Shown piece after piece: positions 51,759 through 62,224 of a stretch of 64,000 nucleotides of DNA. The stretch is from Methylobacter luteus IMV-B-3098 (GTDB lineage Bacteria; Pseudomonadota; Gammaproteobacteria; Methylococcales; Methylomonadaceae): the NCBI RefSeq assembly GCF_000427625.1, contig NZ_KE386569.1, positions 4,259,279 through 4,323,278 on the forward strand, written 5' to 3'. Numbering within the stretch: position 1 is the stretch's first letter; every line of letters starts with the position of its first letter. The translations under genes were made by a program, and so were the position numbers. Under the pieces are notes generated by a model. The model made no database searches, was not told the origin of the DNA, and saw only the letters and a list, made by a program, of their open reading frames with translations.

Positions 51759-52091
51759 ATGTCGGAAAAGCATATTTATAAAGTCGCTTTTATCAACCAG
51801 GAGCAAGTCTATGAAGTTTATGTTAAAAGCGTCTATCAAGCAGAGATTTATGGATTCGTAATTGTTGAGGATTTCATTTTTGGCGAGAAAAGCTCAATTG
51901 TTGTTGACCCGACGGAAGAGAAGCTCCGGTCCGAGTTTGAAGGAGTCAATCGCTCTTTTATTCCTATGCACAAGATTATCCGTATCGATCAGGTAAAAAA
52001 GCGTGGGACGGCAAAGATTGTAGCTATTCCCAAGGATGGGGCAGAGGACCGTGGCCGCTTGTCCGCGCTTTATCCGCCGGATAAGAAATAA
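51759..52091 (+). CDS. DUF1820 family protein
   Basis: A 110-residue conserved protein of the DUF1820 family. The pattern YKVAFINQEQVYEVYVKSVYQ ... GFVIVEDFIFGE, IVVDPTEEKLRSEFEGVNRSFIPMHKIIRID is the family body. Function is unknown. It is acidic and soluble, with no signal peptide. It is convergent with sspB across a shared hairpin. Confidence 0.9.
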   Translation: MSEKHIYKVAFINQEQVYEVYVKSVYQAEIYGFVIVEDFIFGEKSSIVVDPTEEKLRSEFEGVNRSFIPMHKIIRIDQVKKRGTAKIVAIPKDGAEDRGRLSALYPPDKK

Positions 52092-52097
52092 AGCTTT

Positions 52098-52124
52098 GCC
52101 CAATCGCCTTTTGGCGGATCGGGC
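52098..52124. terminator. Convergent hairpin between DUF1820 and sspB genes
   Basis: GCCCAATCGCC pairs with GGCGGATCGGGC around a TTTT loop, with one bulge. It lies between two convergent genes and could stop both transcripts. T-runs are weak, so a partial terminator. Confidence 0.6.
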
Positions 52125-52131
52125 AGAGAAA

Positions 52132-52509
52132 TTATTTTACGATACGTAGATTGGGTTTGCTGGGTGGAGTTTTTTCCGGAGGCGGCTCGTCGCCTTCTGT
52201 ATCTTCATGATCGAAGATCATGCCCTTGCCGTTTTCTTTGGCGTAGATGGCCAACACAGCGGCTATCGGCGTGACGATATGCATGGGTTTGCCGCCAAAC
52301 CGGGCATTGAATTGAATTTCCTCATTGCCCAGAGAAAGCCCCTGTATAGCTTCAGGCCGTATATTCAAGACGATTTTTCCGTCTTCAATGAATTCCTGCG
52401 GCAGAACGGCGTCGCTATTTTCAGCGTCGACCAGCAAATGCGGCGTCAGGTTGTTATCAATAATCCATTCGTAGATTGAACGAATCAAATAGGGTTTTAA
52501 AGAAGTCAT
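52132..52509 (-). CDS. sspB: ClpXP protease specificity-enhancing factor SspB
   Basis: A 125-residue adaptor that delivers ssrA-tagged proteins to ClpXP. The folded domain (SLKPYLIRSIYEWIIDNNLTPHLLVD, then GKIVLNIRPEAI and IQFNARFGG) is followed by an acidic, proline-rich linker and the C-terminal ClpX-binding tail LRIVK. The start overlaps the sspA stop by four bases. Confidence 0.97.
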   Translation of the reverse strand: MTSLKPYLIRSIYEWIIDNNLTPHLLVDAENSDAVLPQEFIEDGKIVLNIRPEAIQGLSLGNEEIQFNARFGGKPMHIVTPIAAVLAIYAKENGKGMIFDHEDTEGDEPPPEKTPPSKPNLRIVK

Positions 52510-53141
52510 TTTGGTGAATCAGCCATTTCTTTTTCGGCATCGCTGAGACTCCGCTTGAATGCGGGTCTTCTGAATATGCGCTGGGCATAGTTTGTAATCG
52601 CTTCGCTCGGCGTCGACACATCAATGCCTATGCTCGGTAAGCGCCATAATAAGGGAGCGAGGGCGCAATCAATCAGCGAAAACTCATCACTCATAAAATA
52701 AGGTCTGGCGGCAAAAATAGGCGCGGCGGACAGCAAACTTTCCTTGAGCATCTTCTTGGCCCGGGCTGATTTTTTTTCGCCGGAATATAAAATCTCATCC
52801 AATAACTGATACCAATCCTGATCTATACGTTTAATCAGCATCCTGGCATTAGCGCGTGACACCGGATCCATCTGATGCAAAGGTGGATGCGGAAAGCGCT
52901 CGTCAAGGTATTCCATGATGATTCGCGAATCGTAGAGAACCAGATCCCGCTCTATCAGAGTCGGCGATGTGCCGGTCGGGTTCAGTTCAAGCAAATCTTC
53001 GGGCGGGTCATTCGGATCATAATATTCTATGTCTGCGACAACCCCCTTCTCGTGCAAAACAAAACGGGCGCAGTGGCTCATTGCACATGTAGGGGATGAA
53101 AAAAGCGTCATTACAGATTTGCGAGTATTAATATTTGCCAC
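52506..53141 (-). CDS. sspA: Stringent starvation protein A
   Basis: A 211-residue GST-fold protein that binds RNA polymerase. The N-terminal thioredoxin-like part SVMTLFSSPTCAMSHCARFVLHEKG and the conserved surface motif P-x-x-P-P-L (here PHPPLHQMDPVSRA) are typical. The GTG at 53141 is preferred because GAGG lies nine bases before it and the resulting start matches relatives; an ATG at 53156 has no ribosome-binding site. It pairs with sspB and follows the bc1 operon, as in many proteobacteria. Confidence 0.95.
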   Translation of the reverse strand: MANINTRKSVMTLFSSPTCAMSHCARFVLHEKGVVADIEYYDPNDPPEDLLELNPTGTSPTLIERDLVLYDSRIIMEYLDERFPHPPLHQMDPVSRANARMLIKRIDQDWYQLLDEILYSGEKKSARAKKMLKESLLSAAPIFAARPYFMSDEFSLIDCALAPLLWRLPSIGIDVSTPSEAITNYAQRIFRRPAFKRSLSDAEKEMADSPK

Positions 53142-53280
53142 GAATAACAACCTCATTTAGGACGGTGTGGGGCGGTAAAAGTGGGCATTATAGCATGGAA
53201 GATCAGGTTTTTGACCGGTAGTAAAGTATTGGAATTAGATGCGCATGGCAAGAAAACGTCCCTGTTTTCGCCACCGTAAA

Positions 53281-54003
53281 TTAATGGATGTCTCGCCAAT
53301 ACTCTCGCTTCAGAAGATAGGCTATGCCGACAAACATAAAAATAAAGAATATGACATACTTGCCCATGCGTTGCCTTTCCAGTTGCACGGGTTCTCCGAC
53401 ATAAACCAGAAAATTGACCAGATCGCTGACTACGCGGTCGAACTCTAGCTCTGTTAAAGCGCCCGGTTCTTCTATGATCAGTTTATCGATAGCCTGTTTG
53501 CCATCCACTTTTTTATACAGGGGTTTTTGTTCGCCCTGCAATTGCCAGAATACATTAGGCATGCCGACGTCCGGAAAAACCGCATTGTTTGTGCCCAAGA
53601 GTTTGCTTTTATCGGTATAAAAACCCTTCAAGTAGCTGTACAGCCAATCAGCGCCGCGAGAGCGGGCGATCAATGACAGATCGGGCGGTTGAATGCCGAA
53701 CCATTTCTCCGCGTCATGCGCATTCATCGCACTGTGCATTTGGTCATAGATTCCGGCGCCTTCCGGCGCTATGTCTTTCAGGACTTTCTTTTCGTCGACA
53801 TCAAGGTCAAGGGCGATGCGCAAATAACGGATATGCTTGACCGAATGACAGCCCAGGCAATAGGTTACAAAGTGCTTGGCTCCGCGCTGTAAGGATGCGT
53901 TATCGGAAAGATCGATATCGGCCTCTTGCAGTTTCATGCCCTCAGATGCATAAACGCCCAAAGGCAGAATCAACAATAGAAATAGGGTGATAAATTTTTT
54001 CAT
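53281..54003 (-). CDS. petC: Cytochrome c1 (bc1 complex)
   Basis: A 240-residue heme subunit of the cytochrome bc1 complex. A signal peptide ends VYA, followed by the heme-c site CLGCHSVKH and the heme-ligand methionine probably in FPDVGMPNVFW. A C-terminal membrane anchor (MGKYVIFFIFMFVGIAYLL) holds it in the inner membrane. One base separates it from petB. Confidence 0.97.
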   Translation of the reverse strand: MKKFITLFLLLILPLGVYASEGMKLQEADIDLSDNASLQRGAKHFVTYCLGCHSVKHIRYLRIALDLDVDEKKVLKDIAPEGAGIYDQMHSAMNAHDAEKWFGIQPPDLSLIARSRGADWLYSYLKGFYTDKSKLLGTNNAVFPDVGMPNVFWQLQGEQKPLYKKVDGKQAIDKLIIEEPGALTELEFDRVVSDLVNFLVYVGEPVQLERQRMGKYVIFFIFMFVGIAYLLKREYWRDIH

Positions 54004-54004
54004 A

Positions 54005-55405
54005 TCAATCGAGGCTCTTTTTTAGTTTTATTGCTAGTCGAGTGATGACGTTGAGAATGCCTGCAAGGTTAGGTCTTCTCTTCATAACGGCTGTGCCGTC
54101 TTCTTTTGTGAGCGGTTTCAGCAGGGTCATTTCATGGTAAGTTTCTATCAGCGCAGGAACACGGTCTTCAAGGCTGGGCTGATCCGTCAAGCGTGTCGGT
54201 AGTGGCTTCGATTTTTCCCAACGCGTATACAGAGGCATTAACAGGAAGAATCCGAAATAAATCGCCGTGAAGATACGGGCAACGGTTGTCGCGGCCGGTG
54301 TTGCAGGCTGCGTGCCCAGATAGCCCAAACCGAGAAAGCTGATGACGAAAAGCAACAGGGCTTTTTTGTAAATGCCGCCGCGGTAGCGGATGGATTTGAC
54401 TTCACTGCGATCCAACCACGGTAACAGGAACATCACGACAATAGCGCCGCCCATGCCGATAACGCCGGCGAATTTGTCCGGAATCGCGCGCAAAATAGCG
54501 TAAAACGGCGTGAAGTACCAGACCGGAGCAATATGCTCAGGCGTTTTCATCGGATCGGCCGGAATAAAGTTGGCGTGCTCCAGGAAATAACCGCCCATTT
54601 CCGGCATGTAAAAAATAACGGTCGCGAAAAACAACAGGAATACGCCGACGCCGACGATATCCTTAACGGTATAGTAGGGATGAAAAGGGATACCATCCAA
54701 AGGAATGCCGTTAGCGTCCTTGTTTTTCTTGATTTCAATACCGTCCGGATTGTTGGAGCCTACTTCATGCAATGCTACGATATGCAGGAAAACCAGTAAC
54801 ACCAGGACCAAAGGTACTGAAATAACATGGAAGGCAAAGAATCTGTTTAACGTGGCATCGGATACGACATAATCGCCACGGACCCAGAGCGACAATTCAT
54901 CGCCGATCACGGGAATGGCGCTAAACAGTGAAATGATCACCTGCGCGCCCCAGTAGGACATTTGTCCCCAAGGCAGTAGATAGCCCATAAAAGCTTCGGC
55001 CATCAGCGCAACAAACAGCAGCATGCCGAAGATCCAGATCAATTCGCGGGGCTGCTTGAACGAGCCATACAGCAGGCCTCTGAACATATGCAGATAGACG
55101 ACAATGAAAAAGGCCGAAGCACCGGTGGAGTGCATATAGCGCACCAGCCAGCCCCAGTTGACATCGCGCATGATATATTCGACGGAGTCAAAGGCCAGTT
55201 GAGCATCCGGCTTGTAATTCATGGTCAGCAGGATGCCGGTCACAAACTGGTTGACCAGCACCAGCAAGGCCAGCGAGCCAAAGAAATACCAGAAATTGAA
55301 GTTTTTCGGCGCATAGTATTGCGCCATGTGGTCATTCCAGAGTTTGGTAAGCGGAAAACGGTCCAGGACCCAGTTGCCGTATGTCGTTAGACGTGATGGT
55401 TTCAT
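54005..55405 (-). CDS. petB: Cytochrome b (bc1 complex)
   Basis: A 466-residue polytopic subunit with the two b-heme sites. Histidines lie in YMHSTGASAFFIVVYLHMFR (helix B) and FHVISVPLVLVLLVFLHIVALHE (helix D). The quinol-site motif P-E-W-Y is present in the variant APVWYFTPFYAILRAIPDK. The C-terminal part after residue 400 is a soluble or membrane tail longer than in short forms. Its ATG overlaps the petA stop (ATGA). Confidence 0.97.
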   Translation of the reverse strand: MKPSRLTTYGNWVLDRFPLTKLWNDHMAQYYAPKNFNFWYFFGSLALLVLVNQFVTGILLTMNYKPDAQLAFDSVEYIMRDVNWGWLVRYMHSTGASAFFIVVYLHMFRGLLYGSFKQPRELIWIFGMLLFVALMAEAFMGYLLPWGQMSYWGAQVIISLFSAIPVIGDELSLWVRGDYVVSDATLNRFFAFHVISVPLVLVLLVFLHIVALHEVGSNNPDGIEIKKNKDANGIPLDGIPFHPYYTVKDIVGVGVFLLFFATVIFYMPEMGGYFLEHANFIPADPMKTPEHIAPVWYFTPFYAILRAIPDKFAGVIGMGGAIVVMFLLPWLDRSEVKSIRYRGGIYKKALLLFVISFLGLGYLGTQPATPAATTVARIFTAIYFGFFLLMPLYTRWEKSKPLPTRLTDQPSLEDRVPALIETYHEMTLLKPLTKEDGTAVMKRRPNLAGILNVITRLAIKLKKSLD

Positions 55406-56004
55406 GCGCTTGCCCCCGCGTTGGATTCTTCGCCAATGATGATCAATGTGTCAGTAATATAACGGTAGGGAGGAATTTCCAGGTTGGTAGGCGCCGGCAC
55501 GCCGCGATAAACGCGGCCGGCCAGATCAAACCAGGAGCCATGGCAAGGGCAGAAAAAACCGCCTTTCCATCTATCGCCCAGATCATTAGGGGCAATTTCC
55601 GGGCGGAAGGTAGGCGAGCAGCCCAGATGCGTGCATAAGCCTACGGCGACGAAAATTTCAGGTTTGATCGAGCGTACAGGATTTCTGCTCGATGCCGGCT
55701 GCATGGATTCCTGCGAGAGCGGGTCCCGAAGCTCGTTATCGAGTGTTTTCAGCGTCGCAAGGACTTCCGGTGTTCTATTCAGAATCCAGACCGGTTTGCC
55801 GCGCCACTCGACTCTAAGCAATTGGCCTGGTTCCATTTTGCTGATGTCAACTTCAACAGGTGCTCCGGCCGCCATCGCTTTGACGCTGGGCTGCATTTGA
55901 GCCAGAAAAGGGACCGCTAGATAGCCTGTGCCGACCGCCCCCACCACAGTCAACGCCGTGGTCAAAAACTGGCGCTTGGACTTATCGACGCCTTCATTAT
56001 TCAT
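55402..56004 (-). CDS. petA: Ubiquinol-cytochrome c reductase iron-sulfur subunit (Rieske)
   Basis: A 200-residue Rieske protein. It has a Tat-like N-terminus (S-K-R-Q-F-L-T with a following hydrophobic helix), which anchors it in the membrane. The [2Fe-2S] motifs are CTHLGC and CPCHGSWFD, with the usual cysteine and histidine ligands. AGGAGACTT precedes the ATG. It starts the leftward petABC operon. Confidence 0.97.
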   Translation of the reverse strand: MNNEGVDKSKRQFLTTALTVVGAVGTGYLAVPFLAQMQPSVKAMAAGAPVEVDISKMEPGQLLRVEWRGKPVWILNRTPEVLATLKTLDNELRDPLSQESMQPASSRNPVRSIKPEIFVAVGLCTHLGCSPTFRPEIAPNDLGDRWKGGFFCPCHGSWFDLAGRVYRGVPAPTNLEIPPYRYITDTLIIIGEESNAGASA

Positions 56005-56211
56005 TTATAAAGTCTCCTGGTTGGGTCTGTGCTTTAAAAAGCACATGATTTTCTAGTTTTTATGGATGCCAATATACCATTACAACTTAACTATTTTGAA
56101 GCGTTTATACGTAATGGTCCGGGAATCGGCAGCCCGGCTTGATTGAAGGACATTATGCATGGCTGGCATCTCAATCTATATATCTGTGCGGTCAATAACC
56201 TGATAATCAGC

Positions 56212-57300
56212 TTAATGATCGGCCAGACTTTTTCTTAACGCAGCAAGAAAAGCCTTATTTTCCTCCGGTGTGCCAATTGTGACGCGCAGACAATCACTTA
56301 ACAAGCCACTTTGCGGCGCCAGATTTTTTATCAAAATGCCCTGTTCTTTTAATGAAGCGAAGATATTGTTCGCCTGGTTTTTCGGCGCTCTGAACAGAAT
56401 GAAATTAGCCGCGCTCGGGTAGGCGATAATGCCGTCCATGCTGTTCAGTTGATCAAATACGATGGCCCGCTCAATACAGATTTGCCGGGTTTGGCTGTCA
56501 AACAACGATTTATTGGACAGGGCGAAGTCGGCGCTGATTTGCGTGAGGCTGTTGATATTATAAGGCAGACGGATTTTGTTAAGTTGTTCGATAATGGCCC
56601 GGCTACCGGCAACATAGCCCAGGCGCAGGCCGGCCAGCCCCAGTTTGGATACGGTCCGCATGACCAGGAGGTTATCGAATTGATCCAGCCGATCGATAAA
56701 GCTGGCATCGGCAAAAGGCGCGTAAGCCTCATCAATGACCACAAGTCCCTTGGCCGCTTTGATAACCGCCAGCATCGCGTCTTCGCTGAATAAGTTGCCG
56801 GTCGGATTGTTGGGATAGGCCAGAAAAATAACCGAAGGCTGATGCGCTTCAATGGCGGCCAGCATGGCCGGCACGTCCAGATCAAAACTATCGGCCCGCA
56901 AAGGAATGCCATGGTAGCTCAAGCCCAGACAGTGGCTCAGTTGTTTATACATGACGAAGCCGGGATCAGGCGCCATGACGCAGGCATTTGACGGCAGTGC
57001 CATTAACAGCAACTGAATGATTTCATCGGAGCCATTGCCCAGCAGTATGTCGAACTGGTCGGGCAGCTGATTCAGGCGTTTCAGCGTTGCCGCAAGCGTT
57101 TTGGCTTCAGGATCAGGATACCTGTTTAACGGACAGTCTTTCAACGCTTCCAGCCAGCTGGCCTTGATATCGTCGGGCCAGGTATAGGGGTTTTCCATGG
57201 CGTCGAGTTTGATCAGACCTTTGGCATCGGCCACTTTATAGGCAGACAGGGCCAGCACTTCCTGGCGAAATACGGAGGCAATCAAATCATTTTGTGACAT
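56212..57300 (-). CDS. hisC: Histidinol-phosphate aminotransferase
   Basis: A 362-residue PLP enzyme of histidine synthesis that makes histidinol phosphate. Conserved parts are LLGNGSDEIIQLL, FLAYPNNPTGN, VVIDEAYAPFAD and the PLP lysine in RTVSKLGLAGLRLGY. It follows hisD by 79 bases in the leftward mla-murA-his run. HisG and HisD are in the same unit, but the remaining his genes are elsewhere. Confidence 0.96.
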   Translation of the reverse strand: MSQNDLIASVFRQEVLALSAYKVADAKGLIKLDAMENPYTWPDDIKASWLEALKDCPLNRYPDPEAKTLAATLKRLNQLPDQFDILLGNGSDEIIQLLLMALPSNACVMAPDPGFVMYKQLSHCLGLSYHGIPLRADSFDLDVPAMLAAIEAHQPSVIFLAYPNNPTGNLFSEDAMLAVIKAAKGLVVIDEAYAPFADASFIDRLDQFDNLLVMRTVSKLGLAGLRLGYVAGSRAIIEQLNKIRLPYNINSLTQISADFALSNKSLFDSQTRQICIERAIVFDQLNSMDGIIAYPSAANFILFRAPKNQANNIFASLKEQGILIKNLAPQSGLLSDCLRVTIGTPEENKAFLAALRKSLADH

Positions 57301-57379
57301 AAATTAAGACTCAAGACAAAGGTGAAAAGTAATTGTCAAGTCGCAGGGCGAAAACTTGTCCGCCTTGCGCCTTGGGTCT

Positions 57380-58690
57380 TTAGTCTGATTTGATTCTGTA
57401 TTCGGCGGAACGCGCATGAGCGGTCAGGCTTTCGCCTCGCGCCAATATCGATGCGGTTTTGCCCAGCATGTCCGCACCTGCCTCGGAGCAGTTGATCAGA
57501 CTGGAGCGCTTCTGGAAATCGTAAACGCCTAAAGGCGATGAGAAGCGGGCGGTGCTCGATGTCGGCAAGACATGATTGGGGCCGGCGCAATAGTCGCCTA
57601 AGGCTTCGGCGGTATAGCGGCCCATAAAAATAGCGCCGGCATGACGGATGTGATCGCATAAGGCGACAGGGTCTTCAACCGACAATTCCAAATGTTCCGG
57701 TGCAATGATATTGGCTACCTCGGCGGCTTCCTTTAAATTCCCGACTTTGATTAGCGCGCCGCGAGTGGTCAGCGAGGTTCTGATGATGTCCGCCCGCTCC
57801 ATTTGCGGTAATAATTTGCGGATGCTTTGCTCGACGGCAGCCAGGAAATCTGCGTCATCACTGATCAGAATGGCTTGCGCGTCTTCATCGTGCTCAGCCT
57901 GTGAGAACAGGTCCATGGCAATCCAGTCGGGATTGGTCTTGCCGTCGCAGATCACCAGAATTTCCGAAGGGCCGGCAATCATGTCGATGCCGACCTGCCC
58001 GAAAACCAGTTTTTTGGCTGTAGCGACATAGATATTGCCGGGGCCGACGATTTTGGCTACAGCCGGAACCGTTTCCGTGCCGTAAGCGAGTGCCGCGACA
58101 GCTTGTGCGCCGCCGATGGCAAAGGCGCGGTCAACGCCCGCCAGATACGCGGCCGCCAGCACCAGTTCATTGGTTTCGCCATGAGGCGTAGGCACGACCA
58201 TGACTAATTCGCCGACACCGGCGACTTTTGCCGGGATCGCGTTCATGAGGACTGAAGACGGATAAGCCGCCTTGCCACCTGGTACATAAAGCCCTACGCG
58301 ATCCAGCGGCGTAACTTTCTGCCCCAATAGCGTCCCGTCAGCTTCAATGTATTGCCATGATTCCATCTTTTGTTTTTCCGCGTAGGCGCGGATGCGGTCG
58401 GCCGCTGTCTGCAATGCCTTGGCCTGGTCGGCAGGCAACTTCTCCCAAGCCGATTTCAGCGTCTCCCGGGACAATTCCAGTTCGCTGGCATCGGTAATCC
58501 GACAGTGATCAAAGCGGTTGGTGTGTTCGATCACGGCCTTATCGCCGTTTTTGCGCACGTCGGCAATAATGGACAGCACGCGTTGATGAATTTCCAAATC
58601 GTCGGTTTCATCCCAGGCCAGCAGGTTTTTCAGTTGCCGGTCAAAATCAGCTGATGAGGCATCCAGTTTGGTAATGTTTAAATCGGACAT
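57380..58690 (-). CDS. hisD: Histidinol dehydrogenase
   Basis: A 436-residue zinc enzyme that oxidises histidinol twice to histidine. The signature [54 protein letters not shown] and [21 protein letters not shown] are complete. The ATG at 58690 lies four bases after the hisG stop, behind GGAAAG; an upstream TTG at 58720 would overlap hisG. It runs with hisG upstream and hisC downstream. Confidence 0.97.
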   Translation of the reverse strand: MSDLNITKLDASSADFDRQLKNLLAWDETDDLEIHQRVLSIIADVRKNGDKAVIEHTNRFDHCRITDASELELSRETLKSAWEKLPADQAKALQTAADRIRAYAEKQKMESWQYIEADGTLLGQKVTPLDRVGLYVPGGKAAYPSSVLMNAIPAKVAGVGELVMVVPTPHGETNELVLAAAYLAGVDRAFAIGGAQAVAALAYGTETVPAVAKIVGPGNIYVATAKKLVFGQVGIDMIAGPSEILVICDGKTNPDWIAMDLFSQAEHDEDAQAILISDDADFLAAVEQSIRKLLPQMERADIIRTSLTTRGALIKVGNLKEAAEVANIIAPEHLELSVEDPVALCDHIRHAGAIFMGRYTAEALGDYCAGPNHVLPTSSTARFSSPLGVYDFQKRSSLINCSEAGADMLGKTASILARGESLTAHARSAEYRIKSD

Positions 58691-58694
58691 AGCG

Positions 58695-59321
58695 TTATCT
58701 TTCCGCAAGGGTTTTTTCAAATTGATCGAGTAAAGACTGAATAGCCTGATGTTTCATCTTCATGGCCGCTTTGTTCACGACCAGGCGCGAACTGATGTTC
58801 ATAATGAGATCGCGCGGTTCCAGACCGTTGGCCTTCAGGGTATTGCCGGTATCGACGAGGTCAACGATGCAATCGGCCAGGCCAACCAGGGGCGCCAGTT
58901 CCATGGAACCGTATAATTTGATGATTTCGGCCTGAATACCGCGACTGGCAAAATAGCGTTGGGCGGTTTTGACGTATTTGGTCGCCACGCGGATTCTGCC
59001 CGAGATATCCGGCGCATCCTTAGGCGCGGCGGTCATGAGCCGGCAGCAGGCGATTTTCAGGTCCAGCGGTTCGTACAGGCTTTCGGCGCCGTGTTCCAGC
59101 AACACATCCTTGCCGGCGATGCCGAGGTCGGCGGCGCCGTATTCGACAAACGTAGGCACGTCGGTCGCGCGGATGATGACCAGTTGAACGTCGTCACGGC
59201 TGGTTTGCAAAATCAGCTTGCGGCATTTTTTGGGATCGTCGATCGGTGTGATGCCTGCCTCTTCCAGCAAGGGCAGGGCTTCTTCATAAATTCGACCTTT
59301 GGATACGGCGATAGTCAGCAT
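58695..59321 (-). CDS. hisG: ATP phosphoribosyltransferase, short form
   Basis: A 208-residue short-form HisG, the first step of histidine synthesis. Family blocks are [43 protein letters not shown] and [20 protein letters not shown]. The C-terminal regulatory domain of long forms is missing, so it requires HisZ, which is not in this window. It lies ten bases after murA. Confidence 0.97.
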   Translation of the reverse strand: MLTIAVSKGRIYEEALPLLEEAGITPIDDPKKCRKLILQTSRDDVQLVIIRATDVPTFVEYGAADLGIAGKDVLLEHGAESLYEPLDLKIACCRLMTAAPKDAPDISGRIRVATKYVKTAQRYFASRGIQAEIIKLYGSMELAPLVGLADCIVDLVDTGNTLKANGLEPRDLIMNISSRLVVNKAAMKMKHQAIQSLLDQFEKTLAER

Positions 59322-59331
59322 GGCAGATCCC

Positions 59332-60612
<1,281 letters not shown>

Positions 60613-60627
60613 TTATCTTGGTAAATG

Positions 60628-60960
60628 CTAAAGATCAGTAAACTCTGGCGAATCTGGCTGACTTGTAAAATGGCTCGTCTTATCGAAGCCGCTCAGTCTG
60701 GCAAGGTTGAGCAGTTGCTCGGGAATGTTTTTAAAGCGCAACTGGATTTTATGATCGCGCGTATATTTTATCCATTCGATCATGAGCGCAAGCCCTGCGC
60801 TGTCTGTAGATGAGACTCGACTAAGATCGATGGTGATGTGTTTGGCCGTCTTCAGGAAAGTAAATGATTTTACTGTCTGCTTGTCTATCGTTGAAAAGGT
60901 CAAATCACCATCGATAATAAAATGCCCCGCTCCCTGATCGATAATGTTCAGCTGAGTCAC
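60628..60960 (-). CDS. mlaB: STAS-domain protein MlaB-like
   Basis: A 110-residue STAS-domain protein of the MlaFEDB phospholipid transport complex. The core is VSSTDSAGLALMIEWIKY, with the conserved D-S-A-G-L, and it binds the MlaF ATPase. It starts at a GTG overlapping the mlaD stop (GTGA), which leaves no space for mlaC. Length is slightly above the E. coli form because of the C-terminal tail. Confidence 0.92.
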   Translation of the reverse strand: MTQLNIIDQGAGHFIIDGDLTFSTIDKQTVKSFTFLKTAKHITIDLSRVSSTDSAGLALMIEWIKYTRDHKIQLRFKNIPEQLLNLARLSGFDKTSHFTSQPDSPEFTDL

Positions 60961-61436
60961 TTTTTTGTTTCCGCTTTTTCTTCGGCCGACTTAAACAGGA
61001 ACTGGCCGATCACTTTCTCCAGGATGATGGCGGACTGCGTGATTTCAATTGCGCTGCCGTTTTTCAGATAATCTTCCGAGCCGCCCGGCACCAGATTGAC
61101 GTATTGTTCGCCTAACAGGCCGGCGGTAAAAATGCTGGCGCTCGTATCATCCGGTATGGTGGTGTACTTTGCGTTGATATGCATTTCAACGACAGATTCG
61201 TAAGTGGTTGGATCGAAATTGATGGCGCTGACTTGCCCTATTTTAACGCCGGCCGCGGAAACCGCCGATTTAACCTTCAGTCCGCCGGAGTTCTCGAAAC
61301 GGGCAGTCACAGTATAAGTGTCTTCTTTAATAAAAGAGCTTAAATTACTGACTTGCAAAGCAAGAAAGAGCAGGCCAACGATGCCTGAGGCGACAAAAAG
61401 CCCGACAAGCGTGTCCTGGGTACTGGTGTGCTGCAT
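60957..61436 (-). CDS. mlaD: MCE-domain lipid transport protein MlaD
   Basis: A 159-residue inner-membrane-anchored MCE protein. An N-terminal helix (LVGLFVASGIVGLLFLALQV) is followed by one MCE domain (YTVTARFENSGGLKVKSAVSAAGVKIGQV), ending LLGEQYVNLVPGG. It forms the hexameric periplasmic ring of MlaFEDB. It lies one base after mlaE and overlaps mlaB by four bases. Confidence 0.96.
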   Translation of the reverse strand: MQHTSTQDTLVGLFVASGIVGLLFLALQVSNLSSFIKEDTYTVTARFENSGGLKVKSAVSAAGVKIGQVSAINFDPTTYESVVEMHINAKYTTIPDDTSASIFTAGLLGEQYVNLVPGGSEDYLKNGSAIEITQSAIILEKVIGQFLFKSAEEKAETKK

Positions 61437-61437
61437 G

Positions 61438-62220
61438 TTAATTATCTCCGAACATGAGTGCGGTCAGAATGAAATCAAGACCTAAAATACTAAAAGCTGA
61501 ATTGACGACGGTGCGCGTAGTGGCGCGGCTGACTCCTTCGGAAGTCGGGATGGTGTCATAGCCTTCAAACAGCGCTATCCAGGTCGCTACAAAACCAAAA
61601 ACAATGCTCTTGATGACGCCATTGACAATATCATCATGAAAATCCATGCTGGCCTGCATCTGTGACCAGTAAGCGCCTTCGTCCACACCTAGCAGGCCGA
61701 CGCCGACCATGAGCCCGCCCAGAATGCCGATCATGCTGAATAATGCCGCCAGCAAAGGCATGGATAAGAAGCCGGCCAAAAAGCGCGGAGAAATAATACG
61801 TTTAATCGGATCAACGGCCATCATTTCCATGCCGGAAAGCTGTTCTGTCGCTTTCATCAGTCCGATTTCAGCCGTTAAAGCGGACCCGGCCCGGCCGGCG
61901 AACAACAAAGCCGTCACGACAGGACCCAACTCCCTGACCAGCGACGCCGCAACCATGACGCCGAGTGTTTCTTCGGCGCCAAAATCAGACAGAATATAAT
62001 AGCCCTGCAGACCCAGCACCATGCCGACAAAAAGCCCTGAAATGGTGATAATCAGAAAGGACAGGACGCCAACAGAATACATCTGATTAAGAATCAGTCT
62101 GGGTCTGGGCAGAATGCTGCCAAGGCCTGCAAGCGTATGGAGCAGGAAGAATGTGCCGCGTCCCAGTTTGGTAAAACTGGCGCGCGTCGTTCTGCCTAGA
62201 TATTGTAGCAATTGCATCAT
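61438..62220 (-). CDS. mlaE: Phospholipid ABC transporter permease MlaE
   Basis: A 260-residue permease of the maintenance-of-lipid-asymmetry system. Family segments are VGVLSFLIITISGLFVGMVLGLQ-like helices, the conserved V-R-E-L-G-P-V-V-T-A-L-L-F-A-G-R-A-G-S-A motif, MEMMAVDPIKRIISPRFLA and TTRTVVNSAF. The ATG at 62220 lies four bases after the mlaF stop and gives the normal length; an upstream TTG would overlap mlaF by 65 bases. Confidence 0.96.
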   Translation of the reverse strand: MMQLLQYLGRTTRASFTKLGRGTFFLLHTLAGLGSILPRPRLILNQMYSVGVLSFLIITISGLFVGMVLGLQGYYILSDFGAEETLGVMVAASLVRELGPVVTALLFAGRAGSALTAEIGLMKATEQLSGMEMMAVDPIKRIISPRFLAGFLSMPLLAALFSMIGILGGLMVGVGLLGVDEGAYWSQMQASMDFHDDIVNGVIKSIVFGFVATWIALFEGYDTIPTSEGVSRATTRTVVNSAFSILGLDFILTALMFGDN

Positions 62221-62224
62221 GTTT